A DNA stretch of 64,000 nt from an uncultured Alphaproteobacteria bacterium. GTDB taxonomy: Bacteria > Pseudomonadota > Alphaproteobacteria > Caulobacterales > Hyphomonadaceae. The DNA is taken from assembly GCA_903831255.1 (NCBI GenBank), contig CAIKWZ010000040.1:124001-188000 (forward strand), in the 5' to 3' direction. Below, one piece after another: positions 53,003 through 61,350 of this stretch; position 1 is the first letter of the stretch, and each line of letters begins with the position of its first letter. Under the pieces are notes generated by a model. The model was not told the origin of the DNA and searched no databases. It worked only from the letters and a program-made list of their open reading frames with translations. A program made the position numbers and the translations under genes.

Positions 53003-55279
53003 TCAGAAAGAATAAGATAGCCCGACGGAGATCTGCCTGGGCGACCCTGGCCGGGCTCCCGCCGGACGAAATCCCGCATTGTAGACTTCATCCGTCAGAT
53101 TGGTGACGGACCCTGTCAGGAATGCGCCGGGAAAGAGCTCGAGGCGCCCCGACAGATCCAGAAGGATGCGTCCCTCGATCAGGTCGGTTCCGATCGGTCG
53201 ACCCCGCCCGACGGTTGAACGTGCATCGCTGACGTAATTGATCAGAAGGTGAACTCCAGCGGACTCAGTCTCTATGCCCGCCGTGACGGTAAGCTGGTGG
53301 CGGGGCATTTGCGGCATAAGATCTCCCGAGGCAACCTGCCCCCAGGGAGAATAGGAAGAGCTGAAGGACGATCCGAATTTTCCTTCGGTCAGCGTGTAGA
53401 CCAACCCAACCGGCGCCGAAAAGGACTGACTCAGAAGATCGCCGACATCGGCCTCGGCAGCAACTTCAAGTCCGCGAACGCTGGCTTGTCCGCCAGAAAA
53501 CTGGTCTCCGATCGTGCACCCCTCCCCCGATGAGGACGTGCAGGTTCCGACAAGATTGTCGAACTCATTGGCGAACACGACAATCTCGGCGTGAACGACG
53601 GCATCCTGATAGCGGGCGCCGGCCTCATAGTTCCAGGACGTCTCCGCATCGGCGAGACTTCCGGGAGCAGGTGGTGAAAAACCCTTATGGACGCCGGCGA
53701 AGACGCGAAGGGTCTGAGTGGGCGCGAATGTCGCGCCTAGGCCCGGAATGACGGTATCCAGCCTGTTCAATACAGCCGGCGCGCCCCCGGATCGGGCTGG
53801 ATCCGTCAGAGCATACATGGCCTGTCGGCTCTCTATGCTCTCCCAGCGGACCCCGGGAGAGAGGATGAAATCTCCCCAGCGAATCTCGTCCCGCACAAAG
53901 GCCGACCAGGCCTCAGCGGACGAAAAACGATTATCCTGGGACCCCGGAGCACCGGCCGATCGGAGCACCATGCGCGAATTCGACATCTGATAGCGATCGT
54001 CGTTCTGGAAGCGATCTTCATAGTCTTCGTGACGACGCAAAGAGACCTGAAGCTGATGGTCCGCCGGACCCGTCGCGAAGGAAAAATCCAGAGCCCCCTG
54101 AACTCCTGACGACACGTATGAACGCTGATTGTTCCTCACCCGGAGTTCTCCGGCCGGACTGAACGCCGAAACAAACCCAGGCGCCCCGACCAGAGCGTTG
54201 TAGGCCTCGCCGAAGGTGGTCGGAGAGGCGAGAACGGACGAGAGGGTCAGCCAGCTCGTGTCCGTCCGGTTGCGAACATCCTGAAGCTTGTACCACTGTC
54301 GCCAGGTACGCGTTTCATACGCGATCGCGGTGAAGGCGAGATCAGACCGCAGCTCGGCTTCATAGGTAAGCTGCATGGTCTGATGGTCGACCAGCATTCG
54401 GTCGCGATCGCTCGCCCGGTAGCGTCGAAAGGGCTGCTCGGCAAAGTCCTGAAGCGTCAAGCCGAGATAAGTCTCATCGGAGACCTCGCTCGAGGACTGG
54501 AGCTTGAACTCCAGGCCCTGAACCGGCCCGCGCTCTCCGCGCGTGCGCACTCCGAGGCGGACAACTCCATCCTGGATGTCGAAGCCGGTCCCTCGGTCTG
54601 TATCCAGCGCCTTGAAGCCGTCTGAACGCTCATCAAGGAGCTGCAGAAACCCTCCAACCTCCAGATCCGCCCCAGCCTGCCGCCATCCGCCGGCGCGCGC
54701 GTGGAGACGGGATCCCCCATAATCGCCCGCGCGGAGTTCAAGTGCTCCTGAAAGTCCCTCGACTGTGTCCGGAATGGGCGCTCCGAAGAGGTGCAGCGCT
54801 CCGCCAGTGGTGAGCGGCCCATAGACAATCGAGGCGGGTCCCTTGGACAACTCAAGGCCCGTCATGCGAGCCAGCCTTGGAAAGTAATACGCAGCCGGGG
54901 CAGAGTAAGGGGCTGGCGCCATGAGGACCCCATCTTCCATCACGGTGATGCGGCTGCTCCTGTCCGAGCCCGATCCACGGATCCCGATATTGGGGCGCAG
55001 GCCGGCGCCATCCTCTTCCTGAAGATAGACCCCCGGGGTCAGGCGCAGCACGCGATTGGGGTCGCTGTAGGCATGTCTCTCAAGATCCGCCTCATCGAGA
55101 CGCTGAACCGATCCGCCAATATCAAAGAGACCCTCGCGATCCGCAGTAATGGTGATGCGTTCGATGCCGCCTGAGGCGGGATCCGGTCCTGGCTCGAGAC
55201 CGGACGCGGGCAAGGCGCACGCCAGAGCGGCCCCGGCGAGCATCCATGGCCGATAAAGTCCGAAGTTCGGAGACGGCAT
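53003..55279 (-). CDS. TonB-dependent outer-membrane receptor, FecA-like plug
   Basis: This 758-residue receptor was counted from ATG 55279, which has AGGA upstream and yields a signal peptide (MPSPNFGLYRPWMLAGAALACALPASG). Plug: ERITITADREGLFDIGGSVQRLDEADLERHAYSDPNRVLRLTPGVYLQEEDGAGLRPNIGIRGSGSDRSSRITVMEDGVLMAPAPYSAP, similar to FecA-type ferric siderophore or citrate receptors. A ~22-strand barrel follows and ends NAGFRPAGARPGSPRQISVGLSYSF with a terminal Phe. A Fur/Mur-type 9-1-9 palindrome at 55292-55310 lies 12 bases upstream of the start, so iron (or manganese) repression is likely. The ligand is unknown. The TonB box may be in ERITITA. Confidence 0.93.
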   Translation of the reverse strand: MPSPNFGLYRPWMLAGAALACALPASGLEPGPDPASGGIERITITADREGLFDIGGSVQRLDEADLERHAYSDPNRVLRLTPGVYLQEEDGAGLRPNIGIRGSGSDRSSRITVMEDGVLMAPAPYSAPAAYYFPRLARMTGLELSKGPASIVYGPLTTGGALHLFGAPIPDTVEGLSGALELRAGDYGGSRLHARAGGWRQAGADLEVGGFLQLLDERSDGFKALDTDRGTGFDIQDGVVRLGVRTRGERGPVQGLEFKLQSSSEVSDETYLGLTLQDFAEQPFRRYRASDRDRMLVDHQTMQLTYEAELRSDLAFTAIAYETRTWRQWYKLQDVRNRTDTSWLTLSSVLASPTTFGEAYNALVGAPGFVSAFSPAGELRVRNNQRSYVSSGVQGALDFSFATGPADHQLQVSLRRHEDYEDRFQNDDRYQMSNSRMVLRSAGAPGSQDNRFSSAEAWSAFVRDEIRWGDFILSPGVRWESIESRQAMYALTDPARSGGAPAVLNRLDTVIPGLGATFAPTQTLRVFAGVHKGFSPPAPGSLADAETSWNYEAGARYQDAVVHAEIVVFANEFDNLVGTCTSSSGEGCTIGDQFSGGQASVRGLEVAAEADVGDLLSQSFSAPVGLVYTLTEGKFGSSFSSSYSPWGQVASGDLMPQMPRHQLTVTAGIETESAGVHLLINYVSDARSTVGRGRPIGTDLIEGRILLDLSGRLELFPGAFLTGSVTNLTDEVYNAGFRPAGARPGSPRQISVGLSYSF

Positions 55280-55291
55280 CCCGGAGTCCTT

Positions 55292-55310
55292 ATTGCGAAT
55301 AATTCGCAAT
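55292..55310 (-). promoter_or_regulatory. Fur/Mur-type operator of the TonB-dependent receptor gene
   Basis: ATTGCGAATAATTCGCAAT is a perfect 9-1-9 palindrome. Its core TGCGAAT-A-ATTCGCA fits the alphaproteobacterial Fur/Mur box form TGCnAATnATTnGCA. It ends 12 bases before the receptor ATG, where binding would block transcription or initiation. Confidence 0.75.
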
Positions 55311-55376
55311 CTCAGCTCTAGGCCCATTCCCAGCGTGTTGCAAGTGCGTCGCAAAAGCACAATGCAGAAACACCCT

Positions 55377-56024
55377 TCAGGCCCGCCTCGCCATCTCTCG
55401 GCTCAGGCGCCCGGCTTCCTCTACCCAGTTTTCAAAACGCACGCGTCCCGCCCCGCCCAGCTGGGCGTCAAGCCACTCCGCCTCGCCCGGCGACATCCCA
55501 GCGATCTGATCAAAATGAAAAATGCCGAGCTGATGAAGACGCGTCTCGATCGAGGGGCCAAGGCCAGGCAAACGCTGCAGGAGGTCCGGCCCTTCCGGAC
55601 GAGGCCCCGTCCGGCAGAGGTTGGGGTGGCGGCTCGGCGGCGCGTTCAGGTCTCGTCCCGCGGGGGGTGAAGACTTCGCCGATGTCGATGTCTTCGAAAC
55701 CTGGCCTCGGAGCATGTCCTCGAGCACCCGGATACGGGCGTCGGCATAACTGGCCCGCAATCTGAGCCTGAGAGCCTCCCCGTCATCCCCCTGGGGAGCC
55801 CGTCGGATTTCGTCTGAAGCCGTCTCCGGCGGCGCCGACGCGGCGGACATGGGGTCCGCCTCCTCCCTTTCAGAGCGAACATCGGGAAGAAGAAGAACTT
55901 CGCTCATCCGGCGTCGAGGCCTGAGTGGGGTCCCCAGTTTTATTGCAATGAACCAGCCCAGCACGACGCCGAGGCCGATTGCGAGGATGAGGAGGATCCA
56001 GATCTCCATGACAAGCCATATCAT
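55377..56024 (-). CDS. Membrane-anchored helix-hairpin-helix protein
   Basis: The 215-residue protein has an N-terminal TM (IWILLILAIGLGVVLGWFIAI), a basic patch (RPRRR), and a long variable Ser/Pro/Arg-rich linker. The C-terminal HHH domain (~155-215) reads LLQRLPGLGPSIETRLHQLGIFHFDQIAGMSPGEAEWLDAQLGGAGRVRFENWVEEA. Such HHH domains resemble those at the C-terminus of alphaproteobacterial NuoE-type fusions and other membrane proteins with unknown roles. It overlaps the OmpA-domain gene by ATGA (56021-56024), so the two are coupled. A membrane-associated DNA-binding or scaffold role is conceivable, but unproven. Confidence 0.75.
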   Translation of the reverse strand: MIWLVMEIWILLILAIGLGVVLGWFIAIKLGTPLRPRRRMSEVLLLPDVRSEREEADPMSAASAPPETASDEIRRAPQGDDGEALRLRLRASYADARIRVLEDMLRGQVSKTSTSAKSSPPAGRDLNAPPSRHPNLCRTGPRPEGPDLLQRLPGLGPSIETRLHQLGIFHFDQIAGMSPGEAEWLDAQLGGAGRVRFENWVEEAGRLSREMARRA

Positions 56025-56758
56025 GACTTTCGATCCCTCCTGATCAGCCGGATTTCTATCCGGCGACTGGCCTCGGGCTCGATAGCGCCCCCGGACCCTC
56101 GTACGGGCCGCGAAGCCCCGTAGGCGGACACAGTCATTCGTTCTCCCGAAACCCCTGCCTCCATCAGCGCCGACCTGACCGCCTCGGCGCGTCGGGCGCT
56201 CAAACGCATATTGGCATCCCGGGAACCCGTGGCGTCGGCGTGACCTTCAATGATCAGGTCCCAGTTTGAGCAGGACAGCAGCTCAGCGGCCATGACGGAA
56301 ATTCTGTCGAGTTGCGAGCCCGTCAGACCCGCCGCCCCCAGATCGAACTGAAAGGTCGTCGGCTCAAGCCCCTTCGAAAGCGCAGAGCATGCGGGAGCCG
56401 CTGACGCGCCCGCCTTGTCCCGGGACATCTCATGCGGCGCGTAGCGAACCTCTGAGACGCCCCGCAACCATCCCGACCCGCTGGAGCCACGCACGCTTTG
56501 CATCGCCACGAGCCGCGCCGTCTCGTTCGGAGGCGTTCCCCGAATGAGCCCGGTCCGACCCGACATTTCAACCATCGCCCAACCTGCCCCAGCCGACGTC
56601 AAGGCCGCCCGGGCCCGTATCTCGAGGCGGCGCTCGAGGGCCAGAGCGAGGGGAACCGCCGCGCCGAACAGAAGAACCATAGCGACGGCCGCGACCGATG
56701 AGAGGCGCGGGAGGCGCAGACCAGGACGAAAAGGTCGAAGTTCAGAGACAAGATCCAT
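56021..56758 (-). CDS. OmpA C-terminal domain protein with N-terminal TM
   Basis: The 245-residue protein has a TM near the N-terminus (~21-42, LSSVAAVAMVLLFGAAVPLALAL) and a BON-like stretch (IRARAALTSAGAGWAMVEMSGRTGLIRGTPPNE). The OmpA C-terminal domain is in the last ~110 residues, with LIIEGHADATGSRDANMRLSARRAEAVRSALMEAGVSGERMTVSAYGASRP. That domain binds peptidoglycan DAP. It is the upstream member of the pair with the HHH protein. TM plus periplasmic OmpA domain would tether the inner membrane to the cell wall. It is divergent from the TrmH-family gene by 103 bp. Confidence 0.88.
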   Translation of the reverse strand: MDLVSELRPFRPGLRLPRLSSVAAVAMVLLFGAAVPLALALERRLEIRARAALTSAGAGWAMVEMSGRTGLIRGTPPNETARLVAMQSVRGSSGSGWLRGVSEVRYAPHEMSRDKAGASAAPACSALSKGLEPTTFQFDLGAAGLTGSQLDRISVMAAELLSCSNWDLIIEGHADATGSRDANMRLSARRAEAVRSALMEAGVSGERMTVSAYGASRPVRGSGGAIEPEASRRIEIRLIRRDRKS

Positions 56759-56861
56759 GGCGTTTCAGACTTCCATCGTCTCCCTAACATGCATAGACCA
56801 GACACGCCGGGCATGATCCGGTGCGTAGTCCGGCCTCCTCCATGCCTCAACGACCCTTCCC

Positions 56862-57710
56862 ATGACGCCTGCAGACCGCCGCACAGCCGGACAAACTCCG
56901 GAACACGTCACAAGCGTGTCCAACGATACCGTGAAGCTCCTTAGATCGCTTGATCGAAAGAAGGCGCGTGAAGAATCGGGACTGTTCTTAGCGGAAGGCG
57001 CCCGCCTGATCGAGGAAGGACTTCGCCATGGATGGCGTCCGTCCGTCGCGCTCGCCGGCCTCCAGGCCCTTGAACGCCCCCGCACCGCAGACCTGCTTGG
57101 ACGCTTGCGGACTGCCGGCGCAAGAACGCTGACCGCCAGTGAGAAGGTCATGAGCGCCGTCTCTCGCAAGGACAATCCCCAGACAGTTATCGCCGCTTTT
57201 CACCAGCGTCTGTCAGCTTTAACGGAACTTCCCACGCAGGGGCCACGACGCTGGCTAGCGCTCTTTGAGGTTCGGGACCCGGGCAATCTCGGCACAATCC
57301 TGCGTACCGGCGATGCGGCGGGCGTCGACGGGGTCGTGCTCATAGGAGATACATGCGATCCCTTCTCCATGGAGGCGGTGCGCGCCTCTATGGGGTCGAT
57401 CTTTGCAATGCCTGTCGCCCGGGCCGGGACCGACGAGTTTCTCAAATGGAAGGCGGCGACAGGAGCTCAGCTGACGGCGGCTTCCATGCGCGGACGGGAG
57501 CGTCACGACCAGGTCCGCTACCCTGAGCGGACCATAGTCGTTCTAGGCAACGAGCAGTCAGGGCTTCCTCCCACACTTGAATCTGAATGCGACGTTCTGG
57601 TGAGGATCCCGATGTCCGGAGCCGCCGATAGTCTGAACCTCGCATCGGCGGCCAGCGTCATGATCTACGAAGTCTGGCGCTCGACCGGCTATGAGGGGGC
57701 GACGCCGTGA
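56862..57710 (+). CDS. TrmH/SpoU-family RNA 2'-O-methyltransferase
   Basis: The 282-residue SPOUT methyltransferase has the substrate-binding N-terminal domain (VTSVSNDTVKLLRSLDRKKAREESGLFLAEGARLIEEGL, as in RlmB/TrmH-like rRNA enzymes). The SpoU motifs are DPGNLGTILRTGDAAGVDGVVLI (1), VLGNEQSGLPP (2) and IPMSGAADSLNLASAASVMIYE (3). The Asn/Arg of NLGTILRT and the Glu/Ser-Asn of the later motifs are present. Exact target nucleotide is unknown. The stop overlaps the next gene start (GTGA, 57707-57710), so the two RNA-modification genes are coupled. Confidence 0.93.
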   Translation: MTPADRRTAGQTPEHVTSVSNDTVKLLRSLDRKKAREESGLFLAEGARLIEEGLRHGWRPSVALAGLQALERPRTADLLGRLRTAGARTLTASEKVMSAVSRKDNPQTVIAAFHQRLSALTELPTQGPRRWLALFEVRDPGNLGTILRTGDAAGVDGVVLIGDTCDPFSMEAVRASMGSIFAMPVARAGTDEFLKWKAATGAQLTAASMRGRERHDQVRYPERTIVVLGNEQSGLPPTLESECDVLVRIPMSGAADSLNLASAASVMIYEVWRSTGYEGATP

Positions 57711-58597
57711 TTATCCGTCCCTTCTCTCTCCTCCTCAGCAATGACTGGCGGGACTACGAGCTTCTCGACAGCGGCGAGGGACGTAAGCTTGAGAGGTATG
57801 GCGACCAGCGCCTGAACCGTCCGGACCCTCAGGCGCTGTGGCGCCCGCAGTCTCCCGTGGACAGCTGGAAAGCGGATGCGGTTTTCTTGGCCCGAGAGGG
57901 GGAGGACGAACGGGGACAATGGACCAGTCCCCGCCGCCCGCCGCCGGAAAGCTGGCCGATCCGCTGGGAGGCGCTGACGCTCAACGCCCGATGCAGCGCC
58001 TTTCGACACACCGGGGTCTTCCCTGAGCACTCTGTTCACTGGCGATGGGCCTCTCAGTCCATTCGCGATGCGGGTCGACCCGTCAGGCTTCTCAACCTCT
58101 TCGGCTACACCGGCGCCATGAGCCTCGCCGCTGCGGCGGCCGGCGCGGAGGTTGTTCACCTGGATGCGTCAGCAAAGTCGATCGCTCAGGGCAGAGAAAA
58201 CCAGACGCTCTCCGGCCTGGCGGACAGGCCGATCCGCTGGATCTGCGACGATGCGATGAGCTTTGTCGACCGTGAGATCCGCAGGGGCCGGACCTATGAC
58301 GCGATTGTGCTGGATCCGCCGAAATTCGGTCGCGGCCCTAAAAACGAGACCTGGCGATTTGAAGAGGAGTTCTCGCCCTTGCTGGCGAGGGTCCGCCAGC
58401 TCCTCTCCCCCGATCCTCTTTTTGTGATTGCGACCGTCTATGCGGTGAGATTGTCCTACCTGGCCGTGGCGCAAACCCTGGCGACGACATTAGAGGAGCT
58501 CGGTGGGGAAATCGATTGTGGAGAAATGGCTATTCAGGAGAGCGGGCGGGGCTTCACCCTTCCGACGGGACTTTTTGCGCGCTGGCGCCCCGCCTGA
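57707..58597 (+). CDS. Class I SAM-dependent methyltransferase, RlmI-like without PUA domain
   Basis: The 296-residue Rossmann methyltransferase has SAM motif I in VRLLNLFGYTGAMSLAAAAAGAEVVHLDAS, the Asp of HLDASAKSI, and motif IV DAIVLDPPKFGRGP (DPPxF-type, as in RlmI/RlmL C-terminal domains). The N-terminal section (WPIRWEALTLNARCSAFRHTGVFPEHS) replaces the PUA/THUMP region of larger rRNA enzymes. The start is GTG, overlapping the stop of the upstream TrmH-family gene. RNA m5C or m2G methylation is likely, but protein or small-molecule targets are not excluded. tRNA-Trp follows on the opposite strand. Confidence 0.9.
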   Translation: MIIRPFSLLLSNDWRDYELLDSGEGRKLERYGDQRLNRPDPQALWRPQSPVDSWKADAVFLAREGEDERGQWTSPRRPPPESWPIRWEALTLNARCSAFRHTGVFPEHSVHWRWASQSIRDAGRPVRLLNLFGYTGAMSLAAAAAGAEVVHLDASAKSIAQGRENQTLSGLADRPIRWICDDAMSFVDREIRRGRTYDAIVLDPPKFGRGPKNETWRFEEEFSPLLARVRQLLSPDPLFVIATVYAVRLSYLAVAQTLATTLEELGGEIDCGEMAIQESGRGFTLPTGLFARWRPA

Positions 58598-58637
58598 TCG
58601 GCGTGCCGGCTGACGCAGGGAGACAAAGGAACCCGTT

Positions 58638-58654
58638 CTGTTCCCCCTGAACAG
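58638..58654 (-). terminator. Hairpin downstream of tRNA-Trp (candidate)
   Basis: CTGTTC-CCCCT-GAACAG forms a six-bp stem. It lies beyond the 3' end of the tRNA on the minus strand and after the methyltransferase stop on the plus strand. There is no strong T run, so it is only a candidate. Confidence 0.3.
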
Positions 58655-58702
58655 GACCGCTTCTTTCACCACCCCGGATGGAGAGCTGACAAAGCGGCGA
58701 TC

Positions 58703-58778
58703 TGGCAGGGGCAGCAGGGATCGAACCCGCGACCCTCGGTTTTGGAGACCGATGCTCTACCAGCTGAGCTATACCCCT
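58703..58778 (-). tRNA. trnW: tRNA-Trp (CCA anticodon)
   Basis: Read on the minus strand, the gene starts AGGGGTATAGCTCAGCTGG and closes with the paired acceptor TGCCCCT, discriminator G and an encoded CCA end. The anticodon stem-loop CGGTCTCCAAAACCG places CCA as the anticodon. The T-arm is GCGGGTTCGATCCCTGC-like, with TTCGA. All four arms pair. The usual secE-nusG neighbours of trpT are not present. Confidence 0.96.
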
Positions 58779-58795
58779 AAAACCAGACCGTCACG

Positions 58796-58824
58796 GCCAT
58801 ACGCGATGCGCGAACGGAGTTCAA
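58796..58824 (-). promoter_or_regulatory. Candidate sigma-70 promoter of tRNA-Trp
   Basis: On the minus strand, TTGAAC (58819-58824), a 17-base spacer and TATGGC (58796-58801) lie 17 bases upstream of the tRNA 5' end. Confidence 0.5.
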
Positions 58825-58924
58825 GGCGCGTTATCTCATTGGCGAAAATCGTCAGCAGCCACATGACAAACCCCTCTGCCGCCTTTAGGCCATCCCACAG
58901 CATAAAGTTCAGTGTGAAAGCCCG

Positions 58925-59359
58925 ATGAGCAACGCAGTTCTTATAGAAACCGGTCCCTGGGCGGGGTGGAAGACCTGGCCGAGCGACGCCTTCGAGACCA
59001 GCAGTGGTCCATTTTACTATCGGAAATTCGACGATGGCCGTGTCCTGTGCAGATTTATTGCAGAGCCCCGGCACATGAACGGAGGAGGGTTCATGCACGG
59101 CGGCTGCATGCTGACCTTTGCCGACTACTGCGCGTTCGCATTCGCTCAGGATGTGCTTGAGGGCAATGCGGTGACCGTGAACCTCAGCGGAGATTTTCTC
59201 GGGCCGGCCTCAGTTGGCGACCTTATGGAGGCGACCGGAGAAGTGACCCGTGCAGGCGGTCGGCTGATCTATGTTCGTGGACTGATCACCGCGGCCGGAC
59301 GGCCGTGCCTGAGCTTCACATCCGTTATAACCCGGGTGAAGACCAGGACGACCTCCTGA
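58925..59359 (+). CDS. PaaI-family hotdog-fold thioesterase
   Basis: The 144-residue hotdog protein hydrolyses acyl-CoA thioesters. The hotdog signature is MNGGGFMHGGCMLTFADYCAFAFA, in which HGG and the Asp of ADYC match the PaaI/YbgC-related catalytic region. The core helix and strands VTVNLSGDFLGPASVGDLMEATGEVTRAGGRLIYVRGLI are typical. Full length. ATG 58925 follows a 146-base gap after the tRNA. The stop faces that of the GST gene. Substrate is unknown. Confidence 0.9.
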   Translation: MSNAVLIETGPWAGWKTWPSDAFETSSGPFYYRKFDDGRVLCRFIAEPRHMNGGGFMHGGCMLTFADYCAFAFAQDVLEGNAVTVNLSGDFLGPASVGDLMEATGEVTRAGGRLIYVRGLITAAGRPCLSFTSVITRVKTRTTS

Positions 59360-59366
59360 ACCCTGT

Positions 59367-59981
59367 TCAGGCGAGGCCTGGCCGGCTCGCCATCCTGTCT
59401 CTCCATGCGGACAGAGCCGGCAGCGTCTCCCACGGCTTGAACTTCACGAGCCGTCCGAAACCCATGCACACATAGAGCGAGATGTCGGCGATGGTGAAAC
59501 GATCACCCGCGACGAAAGGCGAAACCGCCAGTCTTTCGTTAAAGAAAGATGCCCCCATGATTGCCCGGCGCGAGCAGATCTCCGCCCATTCCTTGCACTG
59601 GGGCGCCTCCAGCTCCGCCATCGCCGGGTGGGAGTGGCGGAACCAGCCGGCGATGTGACCCATATAGGAAAGCTCGACCCGCCGATCCCACATCTCGATC
59701 ACCGCCGCTTCCTGACCATCGCGACCCATAAGATTGGGCTCAGGAAAAACGCTTTCGAAATATGTGCACACGGCCCGGCTCTCGGTAATGTGCACGCCGT
59801 TATCCAGACTGAGTGCAGGAACCTGCGCGAGCGGGCTGACTTCCCGATAGGCAGGCGTCTTATGTTCGCCCTTCATGATCGAGACCTCGACCCGTTCGAT
59901 CTGATCCCAGGCGCCCTTCTCCTGAAGGAAGAATCTCACCCGGTCCGGGTTGGGGGCCATGGCGGCGGTGTAGAGCTTCAT
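59367..59981 (-). CDS. Glutathione S-transferase family protein
   Basis: The 204-residue protein has a thioredoxin-fold N-terminal domain (MKLYTAAMAPNPDRVRFFLQEKG, then VSPLAQVPALSLDNGVHITESRAVCTYFESVFPEPNL with the cis-Pro and ES glutathione-binding pair). The helical C-terminal domain has FVAGDRFTIADISLYVCMGF. ATG 59981 was chosen with GGGAG upstream; a longer frame overlaps rluB. The N-terminal Ser/Cys catalytic position is replaced by Pro-Asn (APNPDR), as in nu-like/theta-like bacterial GSTs. The likely role is conjugation or disulfide chemistry. Downstream of rluB with 49 bases between. Confidence 0.92.
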   Translation of the reverse strand: MKLYTAAMAPNPDRVRFFLQEKGAWDQIERVEVSIMKGEHKTPAYREVSPLAQVPALSLDNGVHITESRAVCTYFESVFPEPNLMGRDGQEAAVIEMWDRRVELSYMGHIAGWFRHSHPAMAELEAPQCKEWAEICSRRAIMGASFFNERLAVSPFVAGDRFTIADISLYVCMGFGRLVKFKPWETLPALSAWRDRMASRPGLA

Positions 59982-60030
59982 TGTGAACTCCCGTGGGGTG
60001 GTATCCGATCTGAAAATCCGCAACGCCTGA

Positions 60031-60951
60031 TTAGCGGTCCCTGCGGGGCCGGCGTGCGCTCCGCTCGGGCGGCCCCCTGGGTCGCTCATCGCGGCTGCCG
60101 CGCGGCTCGCCAGACTTTTTCGGCGCGTTGCTGCTGGCTCGGGCGCGCACCGGGCGACTGGGATCCGGGCGTCGTTCGGGAGCGATCATCTCTCCGACTT
60201 CCGCCAGAAGATCCGCCGGCGACACCTCAGCCACGACGCCAGGAGCGAGATCAGCAAGTTCGAAAGGACCGTAAGAGACCCGGATCAGCCGGTTCACTTT
60301 CAGGCCGAGGCTCTCAAGCGCCCGCCTCACCTCCCGGTTCTTGCCTTCCGTCAACACCAGCTCAATCCAGCAATTGGCCCCGACCGATCGCTCGAGACGC
60401 GCTCGAATGGAGCGATACTCCACCCCGTCGACGACAACTCCGTCGCGCAGACGATCGAGATCAGGTTGCGTGATACGTCCATAGGCCCGAGCCCGATAGG
60501 TTCTCTCGAGGCCGGTGCTGGGAAGCTCGAGCGCGCGGGCGAGACCCCCGTCATTGGTCAGCAGCAGCAGCCCTTCCGTGTTCAGATCAAGCCGGCCGAT
60601 GGTCAGAACCCTCGGAAGCTCGCCAGGCAGCATATCGAATATTGTGGGCCGACCATCCGGGTCCTGATTGGTGGTCACCAGGCCTGCGGGCTTGTGATAG
60701 CGCCAGAGCCGGGAGACCGACGGTCGCGCCACTGGCTTCCCGTCGACCAGAATTCGTTCCTGCCCCGTCACTTTGAACGCCGGAGATTCGAGCTTCACCC
60801 CATCGACCACAACACGACCATCGAGGATGAAACGCTCGATCTCCCGCCGGGAGGCGAGGCCGGCGCTGGCCAGGTATTTGGCGATCCGCTCCCCCTCCAC
60901 GGGGGCGCCCGACGACTTGACTGGGGTCTCTCGACGATCCGGCATGGGCAT
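60031..60951 (-). CDS. RluB/RsuA-family 23S rRNA pseudouridine synthase with basic tail
   Basis: The 306-residue enzyme has an S4 domain (RIAKYLASAGLASRREIERFILDGRVVVDG) and the RsuA/RluB catalytic domain with Asp in LTIGRLDLNTEGLLLLTNDG. Other family blocks are YHKPAGLVTTNQDPDGRPTIFDMLP and EGKNREVRRALESLGLKVNRLIRVSYGPFEL. It ends with an Arg/Pro/Ser-rich tail of ~50 residues (RRPDPSRPVRARASSNAPKKSG...), common in alphaproteobacteria. RluB modifies U2605 of 23S rRNA in E. coli. Next on the same strand is a membrane-protein gene 9 bases upstream. Confidence 0.93.
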   Translation of the reverse strand: MPMPDRRETPVKSSGAPVEGERIAKYLASAGLASRREIERFILDGRVVVDGVKLESPAFKVTGQERILVDGKPVARPSVSRLWRYHKPAGLVTTNQDPDGRPTIFDMLPGELPRVLTIGRLDLNTEGLLLLTNDGGLARALELPSTGLERTYRARAYGRITQPDLDRLRDGVVVDGVEYRSIRARLERSVGANCWIELVLTEGKNREVRRALESLGLKVNRLIRVSYGPFELADLAPGVVAEVSPADLLAEVGEMIAPERRPDPSRPVRARASSNAPKKSGEPRGSRDERPRGPPERSARRPRRDR

Positions 60952-60960
60952 ACCTCTCCC

Positions 60961-61350
60961 CTAGAGATGGCTTACAATAAGCGGCGCCGCGAGCAGCGCC
61001 CCCAAGACGCTTTCAAATCCGACATTGAATGCATTGAGGCCGGTCCACGCGCGGTCCAGAAAAATTGAAATGACCCGCCCGACCCCGGCCCCGAACCACC
61101 CCGCCCCCAAAATGGCGGCCCCGAGCGCAGCCCCCTCGAGTCCCGATGCGATCGCATAGGCGGCGAGAGCATGACTGAAGAAAAACAGCCCCCCATAGGT
61201 GCCCCTGAACTCCGATTTTCCTTCGACCAGTCCGGGGGTCGCCTGAAGTCGGACGATTTGCGAGGCCCATGACGGACGAAGCATGGCGTAAAACCCCATG
61301 CCGCCGCCAATGAGGCAGCCGAGGAGCGCGGACATATCTGACAGTGTCAT
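60961..61350 (-). CDS. Small four-helix membrane protein, DUF4345-like
   Basis: The 129-residue protein has four hydrophobic segments: SALLGCLIGGGMGFYAML, YGGLFFFSHALAAYAIASG, GAALGAAILGAGWFGAGVGRVISIF and ESVLGALLAAPLIV. The block GKSEFRGTYGGLF matches what I recall of DUF4345 proteins; this is a tentative family call. The start overlaps the PepSY gene stop by ATGA (61347-61350) and the stop is nine bases before rluB, so it is in an operon. Function unknown. Confidence 0.75.
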   Translation of the reverse strand: MTLSDMSALLGCLIGGGMGFYAMLRPSWASQIVRLQATPGLVEGKSEFRGTYGGLFFFSHALAAYAIASGLEGAALGAAILGAGWFGAGVGRVISIFLDRAWTGLNAFNVGFESVLGALLAAPLIVSHL

